From positions 23,183 through 87,182 of the forward strand of contig JAMKCH010002869.1 of NCBI GenBank assembly GCA_023653785.1: a DNA stretch of 64,000 nucleotides, read 5' to 3'. Origin of the DNA: Ophioderma brevispina (taxonomy: Eukaryota > Echinodermata > Ophiuroidea > Amphilepidida > Ophiodermatidae). How positions within the stretch are numbered: position 1 is the first letter of the stretch; each line of letters begins with the position of its first letter. Below, piece after piece: positions 12,030-23,035 of the stretch. The notes under the pieces are model-generated. The model ran no database searches. It was given only the letters and a program-made list of their open reading frames with translations, and was not told where the DNA came from. The translations under genes were made by a program, and so were the position numbers.

Positions 12030-14080
12030 TCTGTATCCTGCAGCTGAACGTTGAGGGTCTCACACCATGCTTAGCCTGACATCATTTACAGCTTCTCCAT
12101 GGAGGTAACGGCGTGAATATCATCCTCCTCCAAGTAACTCACTGCGAATCTGAATAGAAGCTGCAAATCGAAGGTTTTTGACCTTATTTGGCACAACAAG
12201 CATGGGATCGCTTCCTATGTGAAGCAAGGCATCCAATCAATCAATCATCCCTATTTATTTGTTCATCACATACAGCAAAGTACAATTTTTTACAAATTAG
12301 AAAAAATGTATTACAATGAAAAGATAAATGTGCTTATTTAAAGAAATTTTTTTATATCAGGATGATAATACAGATGAATGGAATTTATATAATTAAGACA
12401 GTGATACTGTATAGAAATAAATCATCAATAGCAGAGTAATAATGACATAACTTCTGTCTATTGGTGAACGAGGTCACTGCTAAACGCAGGGCGTGGGGTG
12501 CAATGACCTCTTAAGATTACACATGTATTGTATATGAACTAAGAACAAAACAACAAGAACACACAACGCACATACAACTAAACAAACAGTACACAAAGGA
12601 CATTATAAATTTACAAGACCGACTATTAGACAAAAGGATTGAACAGTAGAAGGAAAGGAAAGGAAAGCAGATGCAAAAGAATTAAAAAATTGACGACCAG
12701 CATAATATGACTGAACATATATTTTTTCATTTTTGTTTTTGAAGGAGATGAGTGAGGTAGGGTTTTTAGTCAGATGAAAAGTTAGACAAAGCAAGGGACT
12801 GAATTTTAGTTGTATTATTTGCCAAGTGAGATCACCCTGCAATCTCCAATGAATTCGCCGATCCGTGGATACCATGTGAAGCTATGGGAACCCACTTCAC
12901 AAACACACCACTCTATAAGTCATACCACCAGCTGAAGCAGACTTCAATTCCCTTCCAGTAGTTCACCGGAGCTCCTTCCTTCGTCTGCGGAGACTTCAAC
13001 TGTAGAAATACAGCTGGGGATACTCCAACATTGACAAAGAATGGCAAAGCGGCTCTTGGATGGATTGAAGCCCAAGACCTCCAACTGCTGTTGATCGTAA
13101 GGATCTACCTACTTTCTATTCAAGCAGTCATGGGACATGACCTTTCCCGACCTGTCCACAGTCACCAGCGACATTCGAATCCGCGCTGCTCCGGGGCGGT
13201 CCTCCCCTAGATTTCCTAGATCAGGTCATTGCCCTATCCTGGTCACCTGTGACATCAAGGTCACGATCTCCAGCAAAGAGATGAATTTCAGTAAGGCCGG
13301 CTGGTCCAAGTTCAGGCAACTCACCAGCGAACGTCATCCCACGCTGCCAGGCCCGGCTCATCCAACCTCAACGAGCATCTTCTGACTTCTGCTCTATGCT
13401 CCACATCGGGCAGCTAAACATTCCATTCCAAGAGGCAGACGTAATCCCTACCCCCCGTTGGGACAAGGAATGCGACGGGTTATACAAAGTGGTATTTTGT
13501 AAACATCAACTGCGATACTGAGAGAATAGCGGGGTCGACGCAGCTACTTGATCTTCTTGCCAAGGGATACGCACGGATGGGAGGGGGAGATATCCGGTGT
13601 CAACTTTGCCCACTCAAGCCATAAGGCCTGGAACACCATCGGTGCAGCTCACCGTGCGTGGCTCTCCAGCTAGCAGTGCCTCTGTCTCTGCAAACGCCAT
13701 CGCTTCATTACTGTCAACAATGGAAATTGGGGCAAGACCACACTCCCAGCAAAGCCCCTCTCGTGGCGTTAATGAGAGATTAAACAGCTTTCTACACAAA
13801 CCCTCTCCACCAGTCAAGCCCCATGTCCCAACCATTCACCTACGATGAGATCATCGAAGCAATTAAAGTTATCACGCTAAGCTCCTGGCAATGATCCAAT
13901 CCATACAGAATTCTTGAAGAATATGGCACCTGAAGCTGTTGCGATGGCTCCAACTCTTCCTTTCTACTTGCACGGGAGCGTCGGCTGTTCCCTCCAGGTG
14001 GAGGACTTCAGGGGTCGTTGCGGTCCTGAAGCCCAGGGACCAGCTGGAATTACCCCAAGATTCATACCCACCTCTGGCCG
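12030..14080 (+). pseudogene. Jockey-like LINE endonuclease and linker, split by an insertion
   Basis: The AP-endonuclease start is read at about 12037-12150 (LQLNVEGLT...NIILLQVTHCE). At about 12236 the sequence is interrupted by a CR1/L2-like 3' end and resumes at about 12855. The endonuclease then reads SFVCGDFNCRNTAG (about 12977-13020), a tract matching FYSSSHGTWTCPDLSTVTSD in the better copy, then PRFPRSGHCPILVTCDIKV (about 13203-13264). The linker and the region before the RT follow (IHTEFLKNMAPEAV near 13900-13940). No RT core is present. It is the same family as 3.26-5.43 kb. It is duplicated at 15.24-16.46 kb. Confidence 0.75.
12236..12852 (-). mobile_element. CR1/L2-like LINE 3' end nested in the endonuclease
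   Basis: The insert begins with an AATCAATCAATC tract, the complement of the (GATT)n tail typical of CR1/L2 3' ends. Its body matches the 3' part of the LINE at 45.85 kb (shared attgcaccccacgc...gtttagcagtgacctc, read on the minus strand) and the solo end near 38.5 kb. The flanking endonuclease reading resumes after it, which gives the order of insertion. Confidence 0.7.
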
Positions 14081-14690
14081 CGTGTACAAATTTAGTACAT
14101 TAAACCATAGAGATGAGTAAACATTGTTAACAGTGTAATTCAAACCAGGATCCATAAAAACGATATAAGGCAACGAACTTTCTGTTTGTTTGCATTATCA
14201 CCATATGAAGCACAAAATTATTTATATTTATCATGAAAGAAATTGTTCCAAAAAATTCTTACCTTTGACCCTTAGCCCAACCTGGTGTGGTTATTTGTAA
14301 TATCTTTTTGTTTTGCCTTAGTTAATAGTTAAAAACGAGTTAATTTCAAAAACCTTGAAGGATTCTAAACAGTCAAATATACTTGCAATTTGTTGTTGTC
14401 ATTAAGCCAACCACCTAAAACTGGCCTGTGTTATACGCCATTAGGGCATTTATTACCATTTATCCACCAGAGTTGTAAAGCACACATGAGGTATCCACTC
14501 CCACTTCAATTACGCTTCATACCAATCAATAGAATCTGGTACAAAGGCAAATCTGAGGGCCTTTATTAAAGGAGAGTGCTGATATTGATTGCCTGAACCA
14601 AAATGAAAAAGCCAAATTCATGTGAAAGCTATTTTAAATGCACTTTTGAAGTATTTACAATTTTAAGAGCAATTGAACAATCTCTGAACA
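12299..14690 (+). repeat. 2.4-kb tandem duplication, copy A
   Basis: Copy A holds most of the nested CR1/L2 3' end, the rest of the Jockey-like endonuclease/linker and about 600 bases of non-LINE sequence (14100-14690). The same order recurs in 14691-17061. The string AGAAAAAAT occurs at all three junctions (12299, 14691, 17062). About 440 bases from 13597 read identically in copy B at an offset of 2377, while the rest differs by many small indels. Confidence 0.85.
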
Positions 14691-17061
14691 AGAAAAAATG
14701 TATTAAAATGAAAGATAAATGTGCTATGTAAAGAAATGTATTTATATCAGGATGATATACAATATGAATGGAATTTAATAATTGACCGTGAATACTGTAT
14801 AGAAAAACTCATCAATAGGCAAGGACTAATGACATAACTGCTGTACTAGTGGTGAACGAGGTCACTGCTAAACCCAAGGCGTGGGGTGCAATGACCTCTT
14901 TAAGATTACACATTATTGTATAATGAACTAAGGAACAAAACAATCAGAACACAAACGCACATCACGCAACAACAGTACGAACAGGACATTAGAAATTTAC
15001 AAGACCGACTATTAGACAAAAATGAGTTGAACAGTAGAAGGAAAAGGGAAGGAAAGCAGAGCAAAAGAATTAAGAATGAACACAGCAATAAGATGAACTG
15101 AACCGATATTTTTTCATGTTTTTTTTTGAGAGATGAGTGAGGGAGGTTTTAGGTGAGATACAAGTTAGACCAAAGCAAGGGACCCTGAATTTTTAAGTTG
15201 TATTATTTGCCAAGTGAGATCAACCCTGCAATCTCCAATGATCGCCGATCCATTGGATAACCTTTGAAGCTATGGAACCCACTTCACCACATCTATAAGC
15301 CACCACCTGCTGAGGCAGACTTCAACTTCCTTCCAGTAGTTCAGCGAAGCTCCTTCGTCTGCGAGACTTCAACTTTAGAACATACAGCATGGGATTACTC
15401 CAACATTGACAAGAATGCAAAGCGGCTCTTGAATGAATTGACGCCCCAGACCTCAACTGCTTGTTTGAAGAGTAGGGATCTTACTACCGTCTATTCAAGC
15501 AGTCATGGGACATGGACATGTCCCCGACCTGTCAACAGTCACCATCGACATCCGATCCCGCTGCTCCGGGGCGGTCCTCCCTATATTTCCTAGATCAGGT
15601 CATTACCCTATCCTGGTCACCATGTGACATCAGGTCACTACATCTCTCAGCAAAGAGATGGAATTTCAGGTAAGCCGCTGGGGTCCAAGTTCAAACAACA
15701 TCACCGCGAAACTGTCATCCACCGCTGCCAATGCCCGGCTTCTCCAACATCAACGATGCATATGTGAACTTCTGCTCTATGCTCCACCGGGCAGCTAAAC
15801 ATTCCAATTCCAAGAGGCAGAAGGAAGCCCTACACCCCTGTTGGGACAAGGAATGCGACGGTTATCAAAGGTGTATGTAACATCCAACTGCGATACTGAG
15901 AATAGCGGGGGGCGACCAGCACTGGATCTGCTTGGCCAGGGGAGGCGCACCGGATGGGAGGGGGAGATATCCTGTGTCAACTTTGCCCACTCAAGCCATA
16001 AGGCCTGGAACACCATCGGTGCAGCTCACCGTGCGTGGCTCTCCAGCTAGCAGTGCCTCTGTCTCTGCAAACGCCATCGCTTCATTACTGTCAACAATGG
16101 AAATTGGGGCAAGACCACACTCCCAGCAAAGCCCCTCTCGTGGCGTTAATGAGAGATTAAACAGCTTTCTACACAAACCCTCTCCACCAGTCAAGCCCCA
16201 TGTCCCAACCATTCACCTACGATGAGATCATCGAAGCAATTAAAGTTATCACGCTAAGCTCCTGGCAATGATCCAATCCATACAGAATTCTTGAAGAATA
16301 TGGCACCTGAAGCTGTTGCGATGGCTCCAACTCTTCCTTTCTACTTGCACGGGAGCGTCGGCTGTTCCCTCCAGGTGGAGGACTTCAGGGGTCGTTGCGG
16401 TCCTGAAGCCCAGGGGACCAGCGGATGACCCCAAGAGTTGCAGACCCACCTCTGCCGCGTGTACAAATTAGTACAGTAAACCATAGAAGATGAGTAAACA
16501 TGTTAACAGTGTAATTCACAAACCAGGATCCAGAAAAACGAGATAGGCAAAGAACTTTCGTGTTTGTTGCATTTATTCACCATAGTGAAGCACAAAATTA
16601 TTTATATTTATCATGAAAGAAATTGTTCCAAAAAGTCTGACCTTTGACCTTTAGCCAACCTGGTGTGTATTTTTCAATATCTTTTTGTTTTGCCTTAGTT
16701 AATAGTTAAAAACGAGTTCATTTCAAACCTTGAGGAATTCTAAACAGTCAAAATATAATTGCAATTGTTGTTGCATTAATCCCAACCTAATAACTGGCCT
16801 GTGTTATACTCATTAGGGCATTTATTACCATTTATCCACCAGAGTGTGTAAAGCACACATTAGGTATCCCACTTCAAATTTACGCTTCAATTACCAAATC
16901 AATAGAATCTGGTACAAAGGCAAATCGGAGGGCCTTTATTTAAATGAGTGCAGATATTGATTGCCTGAACCAAAATGAAAAATTCAAAATTCATGTGAAA
17001 GCTATTTAAATGCACTTTTGAAGTATTTACAATTTTAAGAGCTACCTTGCACAATTTGACA
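14691..17061 (+). repeat. 2.4-kb tandem duplication, copy B
   Basis: Copy B runs in the same direction as copy A. It contains the CR1/L2 3' end (14700-15235, minus strand), the Jockey-like endonuclease and linker (15236-16460, plus strand) and a non-LINE tail (16470-17061). In this copy the tail continues straight into the mariner-like right end at 17107. Confidence 0.85.
15236..16460 (+). pseudogene. Jockey-like LINE endonuclease/linker, copy B
   Basis: This repeats 12855-14080. It reads KPPPAEADFNFLPVVQRSSF then VCETST, followed in another frame by the FNF..NTAWDYSNIDKNAKRL part, then FYSSSHGTW (frame-shifted) near 15490-15520 and the SGHCPILVT-equivalent near 15590. Indels relative to copy A shift the frame repeatedly. 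Copies A and B together give a better consensus than either alone. Confidence 0.7.
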
Positions 17062-17331
17062 AGAAAAAATCAGGATATTTAGGGAACAATCTTTCTGACT
17101 CACACTGTACATGTATGTCATCTTGTCTATAGAATTCAAACTTATTGTTTTTATTAACATTTTAACCAAAACCCTGGCGAAAATCACATGTTTCTGGCAT
17201 TGTTAGCTCTAGCGGAATGTTCCCCATATTCCGCATTTTTTTCAGGGCACCAATACTACCAAAAGCAGTTATAAAAACTTTTGTTGCAATTTTTGGAGTT
17301 CAAAACATACATTTCTTCGTCTATTAGAGAG

Positions 17332-17637
17332 CACGTGCGGTGCAGTGGAAAAGCGTAGGGCTCATGATCATTAGGTTGTGAATTCGATCCCCGCCGTGGC
17401 CAACGTGTTGCGTCCCTGGGCAAGACTCTTTATCTCACTGGTCTCACTTCACCCAGGTGTAAATGGGGAGCTGTTAGGGGTAGTCATACAGTGCGCCGTT
17501 ATAATTGGCTGCCGAATTTTCAGTATGTGAAAAATGTGATTTATCGTAATGACAGCGAAATAAATGTAAAGCGCTTTGAGACTTTATTGTATAAAGCGCT
17601 ATACAAATACTTGCATTTATTTTTTTATTTTATTGGC
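17332..17637 (+). mobile_element. tRNA-derived SINE
   Basis: The head resembles a tRNA: gtgcggtgcagtgg stands in for the A box and gtgaattcgatcc for the B box. A central domain follows with GTCCCTGGGCAAGACTCTTTA and CACCCAGGTGTAAATGGGG, which recurs in many invertebrate SINEs. The 3' part has aagcgctttgag...aagcgctatacaaata, a LINE-derived tail pattern, then a T-rich end. No coding capacity. It ends about 50 bases before the NACHT exon's splice acceptor, so it lies within the upstream intron. Confidence 0.75.
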
Positions 17638-17649
17638 ATTTGTCAAATA

Positions 17650-17689
17650 TAAACTAAAACTTGGTTGTCTGCTTGTTTTTTTTTCACAG
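17650..17689 (+). promoter_or_regulatory. 3' splice acceptor of the NACHT exon
   Basis: A branch-point-like aaactaaaac is followed by tgcttgtttttttttcacag, a strong polypyrimidine tract and CAG. The long open frame extends upstream of this only to a TTG, with no ATG, so the acceptor at 17689|17690 marks the true 5' border. The exon starts with the last two bases of a codon, so the intron is phase 1. Confidence 0.8.
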
Positions 17690-20600
17690 AAGCCCCGCCG
17701 TTTGATGTTGGATCCCTAAAGGAACACCTCAAGGAGGAATACAGAACGACGCTACGTGAGATACCTGTTCTAAGCCCAGAAATACCCAAAGATTTAAGAG
17801 ATATAGAAGATATTTATATCAATCTAGAGTTACTTGAAGAGCGAAGAAAATCAAAAATTGTTGAAAGCAAATTAAACTCTTGCAAAGGGCTTATCTCTAT
17901 AAAAAGGCATGGGCATTACTCGAAGCGTATACTTTTGCGCGGAAGTCCAGGAGTGGGAAAGACCACAGCTCTTTCGAAATTAGCTTATTATTGGGCTAAT
18001 AGTAAAGATAAATCTTTTGCAGAGTATCAGCTGGTATTTAAAATCCAAATGAGAGATATTAAACAAGGGGTCGATCTTGTTGATATTATAGCCGACCAGC
18101 TTAGTTTTAATGTTTCAAAACCGGGTCTTAGAAATTACCTTCACACACACAGCAAATCAGTTATATTGTTGTTTGATGGTTACGACGAGGTAAAAAATGA
18201 CTTTCAGTACGAGAATCTTGGGGAAATTGAACAAGTTTTAAAAAGTAAATGGCTAGCAGAAACTTGTGTTATTGTATCAACCCGAACAAACAAAGTTGAG
18301 GAATTTAATTGCCAGTATAAAGGGTTTTCTCAGGTGAATTTGACAGGATTTTCTCCTCCAAATGTGGTAAAGTACGTGTTCAGATTTTTCGACATTGGAG
18401 TTTGTTTGAGTTTTCTTCTGAGTAAGTTCTACCCTGGTTTTGCGTATAAACTACTTTGCTGGTTTCTAGCATGGTTTTCCGGTTCCAGATCCAAACGTCC
18501 AATTAGTTTTGTAAAGGCACTTCTAGATTCTAACCGCCTCCGCCTCTCAGAATTAGCTACAAAACCTTTATTTTTGTCCATGTTAAGTCTCGTATGGAAA
18601 CATGATGAAAAATTACCAACTAGTGTAACATCACTTTATAGAAAATTTATTAAGCATCTTGAAGTACACAAGCACGAAAAAAACATATCCAACCATCGGA
18701 GCAAGGGACATAAATCCAGTGTCAAGAAAACAGACGAAAGTGTTCTAAGATATATTGGTAAATTTGCACTGGAAGGATTATTTGATGACCGGGAAGAATT
18801 TCCTTCTCAGGCCGTTAACGACTTGTTTAGTGAAGCACTTGACGTAGGAATACTTATTCCTAAATACGAGAATGATGTCATCACCCACCTGACGTTTCTG
18901 CACAAAACACTTCAGGAACTATGCGCAGCTCTATATTGGACAAGTTTAGCAGAGAGTGTAAACCAGGAGGATAACGACAGGTTTACCAATTACCTTAGCT
19001 TCATATCTAGGAATAATGTTGACGAAAATGAATATTTGTTGCGTCTTTGTTGCGGTGACAGTTTGAAGGCAGCATCGCTTATAATTCCTCGCGTTATAAC
19101 TTACATGCGGGAAGAAAGAGACGACCGAGAACACATATGTCTGTTAAGCACTGGTGATTTTAAAATACACAAGTGTCCTCTAAGAAACCCTTGGAGACTA
19201 CCAATCGTGATGCTCTTTGAAGCTGATGATTCAAACTACAAAGAGAGTCAACACTTGCATTTGCTTACGGAATCTATATTTGATCAGGTTAAAGTATTTT
19301 GCAGAAATAATAAAGCCGACCCGGAGCTATCAACAATTTTAAGCTACTATATTACTCAACCATCTGAAAGAGAAACATGGTTAAAATTGGTTAAATTTGC
19401 AGAGTTTCAGCTGTACTCAAACGTAAAGCCAAATGACCAATGCTTCAAGTTACTTTCTTGTATGTCAAAGTGTACTAATTTAACCTTGTGTTGTGATGTT
19501 CATTTTGACATAACCCCACTAACAGAAAAATTAACTAACTTTATTTCTATTGCCAGTAATTTATCCCAACTGTGTTTATCGCGGTGTAAGATGAGCGTTA
19601 ATTGTTTTATCACCATCTTTTCTATTTTGCCTTCAAAAAGTACACTAACACTTGATAAAGTTGTTATGTTAGGGACATTTGACAAAAAAGCTTCTATAGC
19701 CATTGATTCTTCACTAAAATCAAAAGCATTGCAGGTGAAGGGTAGTTCAAGTGCGTGTAATAATTATTCGGAAGTATTTAAGAGTTTGACAGCAGAGCCC
19801 GATCTGGGCGCATCGTTGGAAGAATTGAAATGCACAGAATGTTTTGTAAAGAAACGATATCTGTTTGGTTTTTTCCGGCAAACTTCGCACTTACAGTTAA
19901 CTCATCTCGAATTCAAACAGGTCCAAATTATCAGAAGTGTGCCTCCAGTTGAACATATCCATCTGGAAGGAGATATCTTACGCGTCATTGGGTGTGCAAA
20001 TCCAAAGAAACTCTTGGACGTATCCGACTGGCTTGAATGTTTGTCTCTATGTCCTTCTGTGAAGAACATCTCGAACCTCTGTATTGAACATGCCCTAGTA
20101 AACGATTTATTATATAAATTTTTGAACATCACACCACTTGCCTATTTGGAGCTTAAGAGTATCGCACTGACTGAAAAGACAAAATTCCGACCACATCAAA
20201 CAACGTTGATTGGTCAGCCAAATTTGAGAAAAATACACTTGATTGATGTGAGAAATGAAGAGAGCTTAATCAGTGCACTCATCAGTATTGACAACTTTTA
20301 CCTGAAACATCTTGAAGAGCTGTATTTGAGTAAACTCTGTGTTCGTAACCGTGTTCTAATTGAATTACTTAACGCATTACGAATACCACCACTTTTGACA
20401 CTCGAATTTGATAATGTATCCTTAACTAAAGGAATGAATCGCCAAACAGGCAACAAGGTACATTACCACGATGGAACATTGTGCATTACTGGTCCACATG
20501 AGAGTGATAACGATTGGCTTAGAGTGCAATTGTCTGGTAAATACGACTGCACTTCATGGATTGAATGTTTTCTTCAATGCCCTTTGATCATTGAATCACT

Positions 20601-21150
20601 GAGTGAGTTTCAATGTTATAACTGTGCATTCAGTGTTAATGCATTGAAGTCATTCTTTGCCAAACTTACAAATATACATGCCATTAAACTTTCGATAAGA
20701 GTTGAAGTATTTCACAAAATAGACTTTCAACAGAAAATATTAAAATTCAGTGGTCATACAAAGACATTGTTTAATTGTTCCAGGTGGTTAAATTGTATAA
20801 ATATCTGTCCAGTTATCTGCAAATCACTTACGGAATTCCATATTTCAGGTTGCTCTGTAGACGTGAATAGGTATGTGTCATTTCTTACCTGTTCCTCTCT
20901 CAGCAGACTTGTTCTTGAAGAATTTGAATTCACAGGAGAATTATATCAAGAAACTATACGTAGAAGTACAGAAATCAGTTCTCAGAGATTGACCGAGTTG
21001 CATATTATTGGTCACAAAAACAATAACTCAACCGATTATCGAAGATACTTCAACTCCTGTAACAATATCATAGATATCCTAAGTCGCATTCCTTTGCTGA
21101 CTAGATCAGTGGAGGTCTTCAGACTTACACAGACGCGTACTCACATATAG
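17690..21150 (+). CDS. NACHT and leucine-rich NLR-like receptor, large terminal exon
   Basis: The exon has 1152 uninterrupted codons and a TAG stop. The numbering below adds 8 residues for the intron-derived lead of the open frame. Residues 10-80 form a linker (EEYRTTL...LELLEERRKSK) common before animal NACHT domains. NACHT signatures are the P-loop GSPGVGKTT (93-101; nucleotides 17941-17967), Walker B VILLFDGYDE (166-175) and the sensor STRT (205-208). PLFLSMLSLVW (301-311) and HLTFLHKTLQELCAALYW (408-425) are the helical/winged-helix motifs of NLRs. The C-terminal half (about 590-1161) is Leu-rich with irregular repeats. NLRs are cytosolic sensors that oligomerise through NACHT; a sensing role here is inferred. 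The N-terminal effector domain must lie on an upstream exon not identified here. An odd hydrophobic stretch (about 241-274) lies between NACHT and the winged helix. No AATAAA was seen in the first ~700 bases after the stop, so the 3' end is unset. Confidence 0.9.
19741..21147 (+). other. Repeating W..C...CP module in the NACHT protein
   Basis: Within the C-terminal half, a unit of about 90-160 residues recurs. Clear copies centre on DWLECLSLCP (about 20026), SWIECFLQCP (about 20556) and RWLNCINICP (about 20784). Each is followed after some 10 residues by a Leu-x-x-(L/F)-x-(C/I)-x-x-(C/H) segment and then a Leu-rich stretch. Each is preceded by a short strand ending in Gly (IGC, TGP, SGH). A weaker copy without Trp starts near 19741 (VFKSLTAEPD...ELKCTECFV) and a partial one near 21000 (IIGHKNNN...YFNSCNN). 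They may be diverged LRRs with a conserved Trp/Cys cap; this is my reading by eye. Confidence 0.55.
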
Positions 21151-21985
21151 TCGTAATCAATCACAATTTCTGGTGTTTGACATTCGTACCCCTTTCGGTT
21201 ATAAGATATCAGAATTTTCAGCTCTCCAAAAACTTAGCAATTTCCGGAAAATGGCTGTAACGGAGAAGAAAGGGTTTTATTATTTATTTGTTTTTAATTT
21301 TCTTTTTAAAAACAGACATCGCCCATGCTGAAAATAGCACAGAGAAAGAAACAGTCATTTAATGACATTTATCTGGCGCTCACCAAGGGAGCACCACTAG
21401 ATTTTTAATACATCACCTGACGAGCATTTAAATTGGCCGTTACCTAACATCCTTCTACAACTTTTTACCAACACGCATCGCACAATTCAACCCAGTCCGA
21501 GCATTACGTATCGTTATTATTTTAGCTGTATCAGACTTGGAATTTCCCAATCCCTGGCAATTTGGACGGATACGGCTATTTGGTAAATGCATGTAGCAAT
21601 AGTACTGGTGAGCTTAGGACTAGCCTTGAAACCGGCAATGTCCGTGTGTGTGTTGTGTGTGTTGTAGCCGGCTATCCACCGTTCTCTGGAATTTGGCAGA
21701 ATCCATAAAAATTCCTTTAAAAAAAAAAGGAACGGGGCGCCCCAAGGAGTGAGTCTTTTTTGTTGTTCTATGGTGTTGGGAATACTAGTACGAAAGAACA
21801 GTATCAGATTGAATTTTGTGAAGTTTTATGGCAACTTGTCTTGAGTACAAAAGTGTTTGAAATAAGTCTAAATCTATATAATTGAAATACAAGAATAGAT
21901 ATGAAACAGTTTAGTAGTTGGTGAACCTTATCGACGTAACCTGGAGCAATTATTAACATGTGTCCACCTTAGGGTCCCTGTCTGA
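21151..21985. other. 3' flank of the NACHT exon
   Basis: AT-rich, with no gene. It probably includes the 3' UTR, but I see no canonical AATAAA. A short GT-rich patch lies at 21642-21662 and an A-run at 21718-21728. Confidence 0.4.
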
Positions 21986-23035
21986 CTACCGACCACCGGG
22001 TTCCTTTGTCAACTATACCGTACCAGGTCCTTTTACTAGCTGCCCAAAAGTCCCAAGGTCCTTTTCTTCATTTCCCCAACGATCAAAGCTGTCATCTTGA
22101 CAAGCTGTCACGAGCGTCCTTCCCCCAACTAACCAGATACCCCCCCTTCTCATCTCAAAGAGTGGCCGCTTTCCCTTCCCAATCCCGATCCCGGTGGCCA
22201 CTTGTTATTCAAAGTGTATGATCTACCAAGAAAACGCTAAAAAGGGTCTCTTTTTTCCAATAGGCAGTGTACGCGCGATCTATTGATTAGGGTGTCAAAA
22301 ACGCAGATTTGGAAAAAAGGTAGTTTGTTTTCATAACCTGAAATTGTCATGTACTCGAGATCAACTCAACTCATCAAAAATTGTAATTTGGAAGAAAGCA
22401 CATGAGCACAGCAGATAATCGGTATATATCACACCACAATGCAGTGCTCGACTTGTTTAGGGACATAAAACTGACAAAAGGCTTGTTTATGGTAGCAAAA
22501 ACAGACAAAAATGCTTGTTGTTAGGGTAATGTTTTTTAGTCGGTTGAAACACTCGTTTAGTAGGGTGATTTCGAAGTCCACCATGTTAATGCATCATATC
22601 CACTTTTTGAATACAACTGGCCCCCCCCCCCGGTTTTCCCCAATAACACCCAGGGTTCCTCCTTCCAACTATACCAGGGCACATTCTACATTACACCATT
22701 ACCTCCACACCTTATCTTTTTTTATTATATGGACACTTCCCACTAAACCCATCCAACTACCCATGGTCCTTTTTTTGGTAGACAATTATTCCAATCATTC
22801 GCTAATATGATATTGGGCAGAACCTTGAAGACGAATATAATGGCATACCCTCATTTGCATACCATGAAACCTCTACCAATTTCCTCTCAACCGCCCAGAG
22901 TTCCATTTCCCCACTACCATAACCCCCGGGTTCTCTTTCCAACCACGCCAGGGTTCCACATTATCGTGTGTTTTCCAATCACCCCTTCCACCAACATCAC
23001 CCATCCATTCGGTTCCATTTACCCACAAATTGAAA
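21986..23035. repeat. C-rich degenerate repeat region
   Basis: Blocks at 21990-22205 and 22620-23030 repeat a loose motif of the kind cAGGGTTCCttTTTCCcaactaccat, with variable spacing, plus a C-run at 22620-22632. The blocks are separated by ordinary AT-rich DNA. The open frames across them are compositional. It looks like a decayed minisatellite. Confidence 0.5.

Larger units (their letters stand above)
7732..17107. mobile_element. Span bounded by mariner-like inverted ends
   Basis: The left end, at 7730, reads TA|CAGTGTGAGTCAAAATGATT, and the right end is its near-perfect inverse, ending GACTCACACTG|TA at 17109. About 27 of the first 30 bases pair between the ends. TA at both borders and a CAGTG start are typical of Tc1/mariner elements. 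The 9.4-kb interior is far too long for a simple mariner element and holds LINE fragments in both orientations; no transposase was recognised. The simplest reading is a short non-autonomous element, with outer parts about 7732-7920 and 16480-17107, into which LINEs inserted before a local duplication. Chance pairing of two separate solo ends cannot be excluded. Confidence 0.5.

Noticed and set aside
17665..17689. TTG as the start of the NACHT protein (MSACFFFTEA...)
   Set aside because: It is not an ATG, and the residues are translated from a polypyrimidine tract and splice acceptor.
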